Shown piece by piece: positions 27,058 to 35,911 of a stretch of DNA of 64,000 nt. This DNA comes from an uncultured Pseudomonadales bacterium (lineage in GTDB: Bacteria; Pseudomonadota; Gammaproteobacteria; Pseudomonadales; Azotimanducaceae): the NCBI GenBank assembly GCA_951813295.1, contig CATOTI010000001.1, positions 930,001 to 994,000 of the forward strand. Reading direction: 5' to 3'. The position numbers and the translations under genes were made by a program. Within the stretch, counting starts at the first letter, position 1; each line of letters starts with the position of its first letter. The notes under the pieces are model-generated. The model saw only the letters and a list, made by a program, of their open reading frames with translations. It was not told where the DNA came from and ran no database searches.

Positions 27058-27906
27058 CTACCCGCGGCTATCGCGTCGATTCATGAACGCGAGGCGTTCG
27101 AGGAGATGCACGTCCTGCTCGTTCTTTACGAGCGCGCCGTACAGCGGCGGAATCGCCTTGCTCGGATCGCGGTTGGTCAGAATCTCGTCTGGAATATCGT
27201 CCGCCATCAAGAGCTTGAGCCAGTCGATGAGTTCAGAGGTCGACGGCTTCTTCTTGAGACCAGGCACCTTACGGACGTCGAAGAAGATCTCCATGGCGTC
27301 CTTGACGAGGCTCTGTTTGATCTCGGGATAGTGCACCTCGACGATCTGCTGCATCGTTTCCCGATCCGGGAAGTTGATGTAGTGGAAGAAGCACCGGCGC
27401 AGGAACGCGTCCGGAAGTTCCTTCTCGTTGTTCGATGTGATCACGATCACGGGACGATGCTTCGCTTTGACCGTCTCACCGGTCTCGTACACGAAGAACT
27501 CCATACGATCGAGTTCTTGCAGCAGGTCGTTCGGGAACTCGATATCGGCCTTGTCGATCTCGTCGATCAAGAGGACCACACGCTTATCTGAATCGAATGC
27601 GTCCCACAACTTGCCGCGCTTGATGTAGTTGGTGATGTCCTGAACGCGTTCGTCACCGAGTTGCGAGTCTCGCAGGCGGCTCACCGCGTCGTATTCATAG
27701 AGGCCTTGCAACGCCTTCGTCTGGGACTTGATGTGCCACGTGATGAGTTCCATTCCCATCGAGCCCGCCACTTCCTCGGCCAGCATGGTCTTGCCCGTGC
27801 CGGGCTCACCCTTGATGAGCAGGGGGCGCTCGAGCTTGACGGCCGCATCGACGGCCATCGACAGCTCGTCGGTGGATATATAGGTATCGGTACTTTCGAA
27901 TCTCAT
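27058..27906 (-). CDS. MoxR-family AAA ATPase
   Basis: A 282-residue AAA+ ATPase. Walker A is GEPGTGKT (33-40), Walker B is VVLLIDEIDKAD (about 95-106), and the sensor region is VITSNNEKELPDAFLRRCFFHY. The start is ATG at 27906, since the open frame upstream (to 27951) adds only unlike residues. MoxR ATPases with CoxE-like VWA partners form chaperone pairs. They are co-directional with an 84-base gap that folds into two hairpins. Confidence 0.92.
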   Translation of the reverse strand: MRFESTDTYISTDELSMAVDAAVKLERPLLIKGEPGTGKTMLAEEVAGSMGMELITWHIKSQTKALQGLYEYDAVSRLRDSQLGDERVQDITNYIKRGKLWDAFDSDKRVVLLIDEIDKADIEFPNDLLQELDRMEFFVYETGETVKAKHRPVIVITSNNEKELPDAFLRRCFFHYINFPDRETMQQIVEVHYPEIKQSLVKDAMEIFFDVRKVPGLKKKPSTSELIDWLKLLMADDIPDEILTNRDPSKAIPPLYGALVKNEQDVHLLERLAFMNRRDSRG

Positions 27907-28045
27907 GCAGTGGCTCTCGTGATAGCGAAGGTCAGGCCGGCGCTTGGGCAAAAGTACGCCGCATCACCGGCCGGCTTGCGGGCAAAAACGGCTACTTTAA
28001 CCGCTTTGCCCGCGCCATGAATAGCCGGCGAACCGACCGGTACGT

Positions 28046-28357
28046 TCATCGCCGGAGACGCTGAACCCCAAAAACGGCCAGAACACCTGATAGTGCGGCG
28101 CCCCAGGCCATGAGCGTGATGATCCACGCCCCCGACGGGTCGGCGTCGGCTTCGAAGACCGTACGAAAGACGGCGACGGCCAGCGCCGGCGCAAAGTGCT
28201 CACCATCGAAACGGTACGGCGTACAACATGTCGCGACGATTCCGGCTGCGAATATCCACCGTACGCGCCCCAGCACATCGAGCTTGACGACGACGATCGT
28301 CGCCAGAACGAGGCTGACGACCGCCATGATCGACCAACCGATCGCGTACGGACTCAA
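28046..28357 (-). CDS. Small membrane protein of unknown function
   Basis: A 103-residue protein with about three hydrophobic segments (WSIMAVVSLVLATIVVV, IFAAGIVATCC, ITLMAWGAALSGVLAVFGV). I do not recognise the family. The TTG start at 28357 overlaps the YcgN stop by four bases (TTGA), which supports expression from the same transcript. ATG 28327 is an alternative that would cut into the first membrane segment. It is the last gene of the dnaX-to-ycgN run. Confidence 0.6.
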   Translation of the reverse strand: MSPYAIGWSIMAVVSLVLATIVVVKLDVLGRVRWIFAAGIVATCCTPYRFDGEHFAPALAVAVFRTVFEADADPSGAWIITLMAWGAALSGVLAVFGVQRLRR

Positions 28358-28818
28358 TCGTCCATCCAGACAAGGGGCGATTCCTGCACGTCAGCGAGCT
28401 GTTCGTCGAGGTCATCCGGATGGATACCCGCGGCGGATACCACGTTGCCGAAGACGCTGATGCCCGCTTCGACGACGGTCTCCGCACTTCCCGAAACAAG
28501 CGGATGCCACCAGGCGAGATCACGCCCGGCCGCCAGCCGACGATACGCACAGGAGTCCGGCAGCCAGGTGTATTCGTGCACCGTGATTGGGTCGAGGACG
28601 ACACAATCCTCGATCAGTTCAATCCGCTCCGGATAACGCGTGCACCGGCAATTCCCGAGATCGAACAACTCGCAGACGATCGACGAATTGAACACCTCGC
28701 GCGTTTCTTCGTCTTCGACCTTCAACACACAGCACCGACCGCAGCCGTCGCAAAGCGATTCCCACTCGGCGCGACTCATCTCGGCGAGCGTCTTCGTTCG
28801 CCAGAAGGGTTCAGCCAT
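28354..28818 (-). CDS. ycgN: YcgN family cysteine-cluster protein (UPF0260)
   Basis: A 154-residue protein with the family Cys cluster: LCDGCGRCCVLKVEDEET near the start, then CELFDLGNCRCTRYPERIELIEDC and LPDSCAYRRLAAGRDLAWWHPL. YcgN-like proteins may bind iron or zinc through these Cys; the function is unknown. The start is ATG at 28818, because the frame beyond it is rich in unlikely Arg/Ser. It overlaps the ycgL end by 8 bases, as expected for the conserved rnd-ycgL-ycgN cluster of gammaproteobacteria. Confidence 0.88.
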   Translation of the reverse strand: MAEPFWRTKTLAEMSRAEWESLCDGCGRCCVLKVEDEETREVFNSSIVCELFDLGNCRCTRYPERIELIEDCVVLDPITVHEYTWLPDSCAYRRLAAGRDLAWWHPLVSGSAETVVEAGISVFGNVVSAAGIHPDDLDEQLADVQESPLVWMDD

Positions 28819-29089
28819 TGAGCGTATCGGGAATGGTGATCTTCGGCACGTCACCGACGGGTTGCGGCGGCATCTGGAGATAGAAACCCGACTCGTCGAT
28901 CGACGCGAGCACCCGCGCCGGCTCGGCGCGCGCGAGCTTTCGCGCGGCCGTGAGTTCGATGCGCATGCTCTCGACGGGACGGCCGAATCGGCGCAACAGG
29001 TCGTTCGGTACACGCGCGAGTTCGTCGGCTTCCGCGACGAACAGGTACATGTCGTTGACGACCTTGCTGCGATAGATGATGACGTTCAT
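28811..29089 (-). CDS. ycgL: YcgL domain-containing protein
   Basis: A 92-residue protein of the YcgL family: IYRSKVVNDMYLFVAEADELARVPNDLLRRFG, then FYLQMPPQPV near the C-terminus. The fold is known, the function is not. Its ATG overlaps the rnd stop as ATGA. The synteny with rnd and ycgN is the main support beyond the sequence itself. Confidence 0.88.
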   Translation of the reverse strand: MNVIIYRSKVVNDMYLFVAEADELARVPNDLLRRFGRPVESMRIELTAARKLARAEPARVLASIDESGFYLQMPPQPVGDVPKITIPDTLNG

Positions 29090-30210
29090 TTCGAGCCCTC
29101 CAAGACCGTGAAGAACGGTTCGCCAATGAGTTCGTGGCGCCAGTTGCCGAACCAGTCGGGAAACGTCCCCTGATCGCGATACGACCGAAAAACCGCCTCG
29201 ACATCGCGCTTACGCGCCAATAACTCCGGCGCCATTCCCTCACGTTCGGCAACCACCGAAGCGATCCCGCGGAGTTCTTTGACGATGGCCGCCTCGCGGC
29301 TCTTGATCGGTTGCTCCGGTGCCGCGGGGATCTCGGCATCGGCCTGGGCTTCATCGAAGGTTTCAATGAGGGCCGCGCCGTAGCGCCGCACGGCGCCCCT
29401 CGGCAATACTTCCGCCAGGTCGCGCTCCGATATCGACTGCCACGTGGCAATCGTCAAAAGGTGCTCGTCACGAATGGTGCGTGCCCGCGGCACGTCCCGA
29501 CGCCGAGCCTCCAGTTCACGCCAGGTGGCCAGGTGCTTGAGCGTACGCAGGGCTTCGGGCACCAAGCGCCACGCGCCTTTCATCGTGCGGAAATAGTCCT
29601 CGGGTAAGGCGGTGTTCGGACCGATACGGTCCATCTCCGCTTCGAACCATTCGAAACGACCGAGGCGTTCGAGCTCGGCTCGGATGGCCGCCCACAACGG
29701 CAAGAGGTGAAGCACGTCGTCGCGGGCATACGCGAGTTGCTTCGTCGTGAGCGGGCGTTTGAGCCAGTCGGAGCGCGTTTCGTCCTTTTCGAGCGCGACG
29801 CCCAGGTAATCCTCAACGAGTGCCGCGTAACTCTTGGAAAATTCCGCTTTCACGAACGCATGCGCGAGCTGGGTGTCGACGAGTGATCGCGGGAAGATTC
29901 CGAGGTGCGTTTTCAGGACTTCGATGTCCTCGGAACACGCATGCATCACCACCGTGCGGTCGGCATCCGAGAGTGCATCCATCAACGGGTCGAACGACAG
30001 CTCAGCCGTTGCGTCGATCAGGGCGAGGTCCGTCGTCGTCGCTATCTGATAAAGCGCCGGGATCGGGAAGAACGTATCGGTGCGCATGAACTCGGTATCG
30101 AGCGCCACGTCACCGGCGCCACTTAAGGCGTCCGCGAGGACGGTATCCGATGTCACGAGTTCGCTAGACAGGTCGGCGGCCTCGGATGGCGTGAACGATC
30201 GTGCCGCCAT
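29086..30210 (-). CDS. rnd: Ribonuclease D
   Basis: A 3'-5' exoribonuclease of the DEDD family that trims tRNA and other small RNAs. Motifs: VALDTEFMRT (Exo I), VMHACSEDIEVLK with DTQLAHAF (Exo II), and LAYARDDVLHLLPL (Exo III), followed by HRDC-like helices. Length from ATG 30210 is 374 residues, close to E. coli RNase D. That ATG overlaps recR by 47 bases. GTG at 30156, seven bases after the recR stop, gives a start nearer to the E. coli N-terminus; either may be right. Confidence 0.9.
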   Translation of the reverse strand: MAARSFTPSEAADLSSELVTSDTVLADALSGAGDVALDTEFMRTDTFFPIPALYQIATTTDLALIDATAELSFDPLMDALSDADRTVVMHACSEDIEVLKTHLGIFPRSLVDTQLAHAFVKAEFSKSYAALVEDYLGVALEKDETRSDWLKRPLTTKQLAYARDDVLHLLPLWAAIRAELERLGRFEWFEAEMDRIGPNTALPEDYFRTMKGAWRLVPEALRTLKHLATWRELEARRRDVPRARTIRDEHLLTIATWQSISERDLAEVLPRGAVRRYGAALIETFDEAQADAEIPAAPEQPIKSREAAIVKELRGIASVVAEREGMAPELLARKRDVEAVFRSYRDQGTFPDWFGNWRHELIGEPFFTVLEGSK

Positions 30211-30760
30211 CGACGTATTCGAGCTCGCCGCCAAGCGGCACGCCGTGGGCGATGCGGGAAATGGTGACCGCATCGCCTTTCAGGATCTCACCGATATAGT
30301 GTGCCGTCGCTTCGCCCTCGACCGTGGTGTTCGTCGCCAGAATTACCTCCCGCACACCGAGCGACAGCACGAGATCGCGCAATTCGTTCAAGCCCAGATC
30401 GGCCGGTCCGACCCCGTCGATCGGCGACAGCCGGCCGTGTAGAACGAAGTAACGTCCGCTGAAGGTCGCCGTCTCCTCGATCGCGAGGATGTCGGAAGGT
30501 GACTCGACCACACAGAGTACGCTCTGATCGCGACGCGGATTCGCACAGATGTTACAGACCGCCTCTTCCGTCAGCGTGCGGCACTGTGTGCAACGGCGAA
30601 TGTTCTCGACCGCGTCTTTGAGGGCCGTCGAGAGCTTGATCCCGGCGTCCCGATTGTGTTGCAGGATAAAAAGGGCGTTGCGGATCGCGGTCTTGGGGCC
30701 GACGCCAGGCAGTACCTGGAGCGCATCGACGAGTTGATTGATGAGCGGGCTCAGTGCCAT
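30164..30760 (-). CDS. recR: Recombination mediator protein RecR
   Basis: A 198-residue protein that works with RecO and RecF in gap repair. The helix-hairpin-helix is LPGVGPKTAIRNALFIL, the zinc finger is Cys57/Cys60/Cys69/Cys72 (CTQC...CNIC), the Toprim acidic residues lie in LCVVESPSDILAIEE, and the C-terminal Walker-B-like region is VPLGGELEYVDGGTI. Length is standard. It sits seven bases after ybaB in the widespread dnaX-ybaB-recR operon. Confidence 0.96.
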   Translation of the reverse strand: MALSPLINQLVDALQVLPGVGPKTAIRNALFILQHNRDAGIKLSTALKDAVENIRRCTQCRTLTEEAVCNICANPRRDQSVLCVVESPSDILAIEETATFSGRYFVLHGRLSPIDGVGPADLGLNELRDLVLSLGVREVILATNTTVEGEATAHYIGEILKGDAVTISRIAHGVPLGGELEYVDGGTIVHAIRGRRPV

Positions 30761-30767
30761 GGGCGCC

Positions 30768-31088
30768 TTAGAATGGGAGCTTCATACCAGCCGGCAAGCC
30801 CAATCCGCCTGCGAGCGATGCCATCTTCTCCTTCTGCATCGCCTCGACCTTACGAACGGCGTCGTTGATCGCCGCCGCAACGAGATCTTCCAGCATCGTC
30901 GGATCTTCGCCGATGAGATCGCGATCGATCGACACGCCGACAGATTCGTACTTGCCGGTGAGCGTCACACGAACCAGCCCGGCGCCCGACTCGCCTTCGA
31001 CCTGCGCTTGCGCCAGCTCTTCCTGCAGTTCGGCCATCTTGGCCTGCATCTGGCTCGCCTGCTTGAAGAGATCTCCTATTCCTTTCAT
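30768..31088 (-). CDS. ybaB: Nucleoid-associated protein, YbaB/EbfC family
   Basis: A 106-residue small DNA-binding protein that forms tweezer-like dimers. It has the usual N-terminal helix ([21 protein letters not shown]), the core [21 protein letters not shown], and a Gly/Met-rich tail ([18 protein letters not shown]). The start overlaps the dnaX stop as ATGA. Confidence 0.95.
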   Translation of the reverse strand: MKGIGDLFKQASQMQAKMAELQEELAQAQVEGESGAGLVRVTLTGKYESVGVSIDRDLIGEDPTMLEDLVAAAINDAVRKVEAMQKEKMASLAGGLGLPAGMKLPF

Positions 31089-32887
31089 TCAAACCTCTTG
31101 TGTTCGGGACCGGCGTTCTGCTGATCCGAGGCCGGATCGATCGACGTCACCTCCATGAGTGTCGCGTCGAACTCGCGCATCAGCACCTGGACCCCTTCGC
31201 TGGACAACAGCGACGTACGCGCTTGTTCGTATCGTTCCCGCTCGAGCCGCTGCTTGCGCGCACCGGGTGATTCGTCGGAAAGCGCCCCGACTTCCCAATC
31301 GATTCGCACCGAAGCGCCGAGATACTGGCAGATGGAAGCACCGATCTCCGTCTTCTGCTTTTCGTTCAGCAGCGTGTCGTGATCTTCGTCCAGACGGATC
31401 GCCCAGCGGGCGTCCGAGCGTTCGACGAGATTGCTGTTATCGAGAATCATGAGCGCGACGCCACGCGGCGCGAGTTGCTCGACGATCGCGAACCAGTCAC
31501 CGGCCGGTGTCGGCCGAGCGGGCGCTACTTCGTGGGCGTCGATCGCTTGATCCCGGGTTTCCGTATCGCGCGCGGGGCTTGCTTCGTCGGCGATGCTTGC
31601 CCGAGCGTCGGGCACTGGCGTGACCGCGGGTGTATCGACTGCGAGGGGTTCCAATTCGACGGGGAAATCGTCCGGCGGAGACGGATCCGCCAACAGCGGC
31701 GTCGCCTCCGTTGCCGACATCGCGTCGCTGTCGTCTTCACCGGGCGCCGCGGCCGTCAATTCATGCGTCGGCGGCAACGTCGACACCTCATCGTCACCGG
31801 CGGATCCGATTTCGTCGCCCCCCATCGGCTCGAAAGATCCGAGCCGAAGCAGTGTCATGTCGAAGCCGGTTTTGGCATCGGGTGCAAACGGCAGATCGCG
31901 GCTGCCGACGAGCGCGATCTGATAGTAGAGCTGTAGATCTTCGGCGCTGAAGGCGTTGCCAAACGGCACCAGCGTCTCATCACCAATCGAGCCCGTCTCG
32001 AGCCCGATCGCGAGATCATGGAATGCTCGAATCATGGCGCCCAGCACATCGGCGAGGTTAGCGGCGCGGTCGGACAACTCATCGGCGACCGCCAGCAGCT
32101 TCGGCGTATCACGATGGGCGAGCGCTTCGAGGATCGCGGCGATCTCATGACCACCGGCGACGCCCAGCATGTCGACGACACTCGCCGCAGTGACGGTCCC
32201 GCCGCCATGCGCAATCGCCTGGTCCGTCAGGGACTCGGCATCGCGCATGCTGCCATCGGCTGCTCGTGCGAGGGTCCGCAGTGCATCCTCTTCGAACTCG
32301 ATCTCTTCACGATTCAGGATCTCGACGAGCTGATGAACGATCGTGTCGGGCGGAATGTTTTTCAGATTGATCTGCAGGCAACGCGAGAGGACGGTCACCG
32401 GGATTCGTTTCGATTCTGTCGTGGCCAGCAGGAATTTGACGTGCTCTGGCGGCTCTTCCAGCGTCTTCAGCAACGCGTTGAAGCTCGACGTCGAAAGCAT
32501 GTGGACCTCGTCGATGAGGTACACCTTGAACCGGCCGCTCGTCGGCAGGTATTGCACGTTGTTCAAAAGATCGCGCGTATCGTCCACACCGGTGCGCGAG
32601 GCCGCATCGACTTCGATCAGATCGACGAACCGCCCCTCGCGGATCGATACGCATGCCGAACACTCGCCGCAAGGCGTCGACGAGACCCCTGTCTCGCAAT
32701 TCAGGCAAGCCGCCAGGATCCGCGCGAGCGTCGTCTTGCCGACCCCACGGGTCCCGGTGAACAGGTACGCGTGATGCAGCTGATCGCGATCGAGCGCGTT
32801 GGCGAGAGCACGTACCGCGTGCTCTTGGCCGATCACTTCGGAGAATCCACGCGGCCGATACTTCCGCGCCAGCACTTGGTAACTCAT
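31085..32887 (-). CDS. dnaX: DNA polymerase III subunit tau/gamma
   Basis: The clamp-loader ATPase, 600 residues. Walker A is GTRGVGKT (45-52), the zinc site is Cys64/73/76/79, Walker B is [10 protein letters not shown], and the sensor is [18 protein letters not shown]. The middle (380-470) is a low-complexity acidic and Pro/Ala-rich linker; the C-terminal part resembles the tau domain that binds the polymerase. I see no A-rich slippery site near the middle, so the E. coli style frameshift to gamma is not supported. It is divergent from the GDPD gene with start codons nine bases apart. Confidence 0.95.
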   Translation of the reverse strand: MSYQVLARKYRPRGFSEVIGQEHAVRALANALDRDQLHHAYLFTGTRGVGKTTLARILAACLNCETGVSSTPCGECSACVSIREGRFVDLIEVDAASRTGVDDTRDLLNNVQYLPTSGRFKVYLIDEVHMLSTSSFNALLKTLEEPPEHVKFLLATTESKRIPVTVLSRCLQINLKNIPPDTIVHQLVEILNREEIEFEEDALRTLARAADGSMRDAESLTDQAIAHGGGTVTAASVVDMLGVAGGHEIAAILEALAHRDTPKLLAVADELSDRAANLADVLGAMIRAFHDLAIGLETGSIGDETLVPFGNAFSAEDLQLYYQIALVGSRDLPFAPDAKTGFDMTLLRLGSFEPMGGDEIGSAGDDEVSTLPPTHELTAAAPGEDDSDAMSATEATPLLADPSPPDDFPVELEPLAVDTPAVTPVPDARASIADEASPARDTETRDQAIDAHEVAPARPTPAGDWFAIVEQLAPRGVALMILDNSNLVERSDARWAIRLDEDHDTLLNEKQKTEIGASICQYLGASVRIDWEVGALSDESPGARKQRLERERYEQARTSLLSSEGVQVLMREFDATLMEVTSIDPASDQQNAGPEHKRFE

Positions 32888-32896
32888 GATGGCGGG

Positions 32897-33598
32897 ATGT
32901 TACCTCAATCGCCCTTCTTCCCCCGGCCATTCGTCGTCATCGGACATCGCGGAGCGGCCGGACTCGAGCCCGAAAACACGTGCCGAAGTTTCGCCAGAGC
33001 GATCGAGCTCGATGTCGACGCCGTGGAACTCGATGTGCATGTGGTCGAGGATCGACTCGTCGTGATCCACGACCACAAACTGGATCGGACGACCAATGGG
33101 AAAGGCAAAATCCGCTCCGCAAAACTCGCCGACCTGCGCGGTCTCGACGCGGGCGCGGGCGAACGGATCCCGCTGCTCGAAGAAGTCATCGACCTGACCG
33201 CGCCGACCGAAACGCCGATCAATATCGAGCTCAAGGGAAGGGGCACCGCGAAGCAAGTTGCCGCTCTGCTCGATCAGTCCGGTCGATTTCTCGTGTCGTC
33301 GTTCAACCACGACGAGCTCAGAGCGTTCCGAGCGTTGCGCACGGACATTGCGGTCGCACCGCTCTTCGAGTGGTGGCGTGGCGACGGGATCGAGACGGCG
33401 AAGGAACTCGACGCCGTGTCGATCAATCTTGGCGATCGCATCGCAACGAATCGCCGGGTCGAGAAGATCCGTGCCGCGGGGTTCCGCGTACTCGTATACA
33501 CGGTGAACTCAGCCAGGCGGGCACGCGAGCTCGGAGAAATGGGCGTGGCTGGGGTGTTTACAGACCGACCCGACGTGGTAGTCGAAGCCGTCCGTTAG
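32897..33598 (+). CDS. Glycerophosphodiester phosphodiesterase
   Basis: A 233-residue cytosolic-type GDPD that cleaves deacylated phospholipids to glycerol-3-phosphate and an alcohol. The active-site parts are HRGAAGLEPENT (His17, Arg18, Glu24/26), VELDVHV (Glu45, Asp47) and VVIHDHKLDRTTNG (His58/60), all intact. The start is ATG at 32897; the long open frame upstream lies over dnaX. The product, glycerol-3-phosphate, would feed GlpD encoded at 49769-51397. It ends 9 bases before the end of the frameshifted gene on the other strand. Confidence 0.9.
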   Translation: MLPQSPFFPRPFVVIGHRGAAGLEPENTCRSFARAIELDVDAVELDVHVVEDRLVVIHDHKLDRTTNGKGKIRSAKLADLRGLDAGAGERIPLLEEVIDLTAPTETPINIELKGRGTAKQVAALLDQSGRFLVSSFNHDELRAFRALRTDIAVAPLFEWWRGDGIETAKELDAVSINLGDRIATNRRVEKIRAAGFRVLVYTVNSARRARELGEMGVAGVFTDRPDVVVEAVR

Positions 33599-33607
33599 CG
33601 AGTTCGA

Positions 33608-33884
33608 TCAGAGCGAGACGCGTTCCCGGTGCGGCGGTACCGCTCGTTGGGACGACTCCAGCTCCTCGAACTCGCTCTCGAGCGTGTAGCGGTCGTCGGT
33701 GACGATCTTTATCGAGGGTTTCGACACGTTCACGCAGCGCGAGGACCTCGGCTTCCAGCACATCGATCACTTCGTCGCGCTGCTCGTCATCCTGACGTTG
33801 TCTTGGCCGACGCGTCCAGATGGCAAGCAGTGGTACGGCGAAGATCATCGCGGCGACCATGACGATGGCAAAGCTGGTACTCAT
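33608..33884 (-). pseudogene. Small membrane/coiled-coil PspB-like gene, frameshifted
   Basis: The minus-strand frame starts well (ATG 33884, with AGGAG upstream) and encodes a membrane segment (FAIVMVAAMIFAVPLLAIW) and a helix (DEVIDVLEAEVLALRERVETLDK). It then turns into an Arg-rich run that continues past the GDPD end. If one base is skipped after AAA near 33707, the other frame reads IVTDDRYTLESEFEELESS and stops at 33608-33610. That fits the end of small psp-type proteins. I infer a one-base insertion, either real or an assembly error. A programmed +1 shift cannot be excluded, but no known slippery site is visible. Confidence 0.7.
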
Positions 33885-33994
33885 GCTTTCTCCTGACTGC
33901 AGTCCACTTCCAGCAGACGTCGTAATCTAGTTGGCGTTGGCGCCGCGGGTTTCAAGTCCCTCGCCACTCACCTGCCGCACGTCGCGGCCTTTCG

Positions 33995-34705
33995 CTACTC
34001 GCTCAGGCGGCGCACGCTACCGGCGCCGAGAATCGATTTGTCCACTTTGGGCGTGCCCGCATATTCCACCGAGCCGGCCCCGGCGATGAGCACGTCCAGC
34101 GCTTCGTTGGCCCAGACTGTCGCCTTGCCCGCGCCTTTCAGGCTGATTTCGGTGCTCACACTTTCGAGCCCAGGCGCTAAGTATTTGCCGGCTCCGGCGA
34201 TGTCGACGACCTGCCGTCGTACGCTACCGTCGAGTTCGAAACTCGAGGCACCACGCGCTTCGATCAGGAGCTCATCGGCCGACAGGTCGGAAAATTCATA
34301 AAAGCCGCTGCCGCGGTCTTCTATCACGAGGTCGTTCGCCTCGAGCCCGTCGCTCGAGAGCTTGACGGCGCCGGAGCTGACGAATTCGGATAACGTGACG
34401 ACCGTCAGGTCGAGCTTTACTTCGTGCGATCCGAGTTCTTCGTCCACCTCGACGAAGAGAGCGCCGTCCGACACCTCGACTTTGACGAGATCGCGATGAT
34501 CCGGCGAAACCGTCAAATCGACATTCGGTTCGTCGCCCTGAGAGAGGCGAATCGTTGCCGCGCCGTCTAGGTAGATCCGCTCGTAACCCATGGTCGGGCC
34601 ATAGACCGAGGCGGATGTAAGATCGGCGTTCTGCTCTTCTTCGTCGCCCATGTTCCAGGCGATCCCCGCACCAACAACCGCGAGCGCGGCTATGGCTGTC
34701 TTCAT
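33995..34705 (-). CDS. DUF2807 (GIN-domain) protein in the psp operon
   Basis: A 236-residue exported protein. It begins with a short hydrophobic segment (KTAIAALAVVGAGIAW). Most of the rest is a GIN/DUF2807 beta-helix with repeated short motifs such as GAATIRLSQGDE, SSGAVKLSS, GASSFELDGSV, GAGKYLA and GAGSVEYAG. DUF2807 proteins often accompany PspC-domain proteins. Its ATG overlaps the PspC gene stop (ATGA), so it is translated with it. Role unknown. Confidence 0.82.
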   Translation of the reverse strand: MKTAIAALAVVGAGIAWNMGDEEEQNADLTSASVYGPTMGYERIYLDGAATIRLSQGDEPNVDLTVSPDHRDLVKVEVSDGALFVEVDEELGSHEVKLDLTVVTLSEFVSSGAVKLSSDGLEANDLVIEDRGSGFYEFSDLSADELLIEARGASSFELDGSVRRQVVDIAGAGKYLAPGLESVSTEISLKGAGKATVWANEALDVLIAGAGSVEYAGTPKVDKSILGAGSVRRLSE

Positions 34706-35604
34706 GACTCAGCTCCGATTTTCTTCAGCTCGCGCTGCAGTTCGTATTGACCCGATGTGACATGCGACTCCATGCGCCGGAGCCGCAATTCGATCTCGTC
34801 GAGATCCGAGTGGATATAGCGAAGGCTCGCACGCGGCGACCAGTGCAGGCCGAGTTCCGTCGTCTGACTGGGCGCCTCGATGGCGCGCGCCGCGGGGCGG
34901 CGTCGAGACGCGGGCTGCGGCTCTTCGACGATCTCTTCGAAGAGTTCTTCTTCGACCGATCGGTCAGCCGGTTCATGCGCACGCATGTCCTCATCGCGTT
35001 CGCGACGGCGCCGACGCACACGCTTGGTTCGGCGTTTGCGTGACTTCTTGGGCGGTTTGTCCATCGCGAAGTACGCGATCCAGTAGGCGGGTAGCGTCAC
35101 CGACGGCATGAAGATGAGCCCGGTCACGGCCATACAGCGGACGACCCACGGTTCAACACCGTAGTAATTGGCGATGCCGGCACAAACACCGCCGATCTTT
35201 TCGTTGTCCACGTCCCGATAGAGCTTGCGGGAGCGGTTGCGACCACCCCACTCCCAACGGTTCCAGTTGCTCGATCCCCACCAGACTTCGGCGCCGTAGC
35301 GACGGTCGTCGTCGTAATCCTCGTCGCGGTCGACGCCGTCATCCACCCCGTCAACCCGTTCCCGGCGCGGGCGACCTTCGGTATTGCGTCGCTCCGGTCG
35401 TTCCTCGCGCCGCCGACGACGGGCTTCCGTACGTAGACGACGACCTGCCTTCTCGACGTACTCCGTTGCTTCTTCATCGCCCGGCGATGTCTCAACGAGG
35501 TCGTCGATCGCACGCTCCAACCGATCGACTGCGCTATCGAATTTTTTATCCGAGCGGTCGTCGGCGGAGCGGCGGCGACGTTCTTGGCTTGGAACCTTTT
35601 TCAC
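34702..35604 (-). CDS. PspC-domain membrane protein with long charged arms
   Basis: A 300-residue protein. The central PspC domain (about 125-180) reads KLYRDVDNEKIGGVCAGIANYYGVEPWVVRCMAV, followed by a membrane segment and the typical PAYWIAYFAMDKPP. It is flanked by unusually long charged arms: residues 1-120 rich in Arg/Asp/Glu, and a C-terminal 180-300 with KKSRKRRTKRVRRRRRERDED and a coiled-coil-like tail (LDEIELRLRRMESHVTS). E. coli PspC is only about 120 residues. It follows pspB by 32 bases. Confidence 0.88.
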   Translation of the reverse strand: MKKVPSQERRRRSADDRSDKKFDSAVDRLERAIDDLVETSPGDEEATEYVEKAGRRLRTEARRRRREERPERRNTEGRPRRERVDGVDDGVDRDEDYDDDRRYGAEVWWGSSNWNRWEWGGRNRSRKLYRDVDNEKIGGVCAGIANYYGVEPWVVRCMAVTGLIFMPSVTLPAYWIAYFAMDKPPKKSRKRRTKRVRRRRRERDEDMRAHEPADRSVEEELFEEIVEEPQPASRRRPAARAIEAPSQTTELGLHWSPRASLRYIHSDLDEIELRLRRMESHVTSGQYELQRELKKIGAES

Positions 35605-35636
35605 AGGATCTCCTGTTCCTTCGCGTCTCTTTTCGC

Positions 35637-35888
35637 CTAACGATCCGATGCGAGGCGATTACGCCACTCGGGCGTGTCGGCATCCAAGATCGCTTCGAGG
35701 GTCTCGATTCGTTGACCCATTCGCTGTGCGGCGATCGCGAGGCTTTCCAGCTCCGCACGTTCCTCTTCCGTCAACGCCGACTGCTCACGCGTCTTCGATC
35801 GGTAGTGCAGGAAAAGCCACAGCGGGACGATGAAGATCAGGAAAACGAGTGCTGGCACAACAAATTGAATCACGTTGACGAAATCCAC
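35637..35888 (-). CDS. pspB: Phage shock protein B
   Basis: An 83-residue membrane protein with one segment (FVNVIQFVVPALVFLIFIVPLW) and a cytosolic helix. The end, RIETLEAILDADTPEWRNR, matches the PspB tail (LEAILDAxxPxWR). It senses envelope stress together with PspC and releases PspA from PspF. It lies 23 bases after pspA. Confidence 0.92.
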   Translation of the reverse strand: MDFVNVIQFVVPALVFLIFIVPLWLFLHYRSKTREQSALTEEERAELESLAIAAQRMGQRIETLEAILDADTPEWRNRLASDR

Positions 35889-35911
35889 CTATTCCTTCCT
35901 TAAAGCGGCTA

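Noticed and set aside
31085..32887. Programmed frameshift in dnaX
   Set aside because: No A-rich slippery heptamer with a downstream stem was seen in the middle of the gene. The long tau form is open throughout.
32018..33598. GDPD gene read as 526 codons
   Set aside because: The first 290 codons are antisense to dnaX and unlike GDPD. ATG 32897 gives the normal family length.
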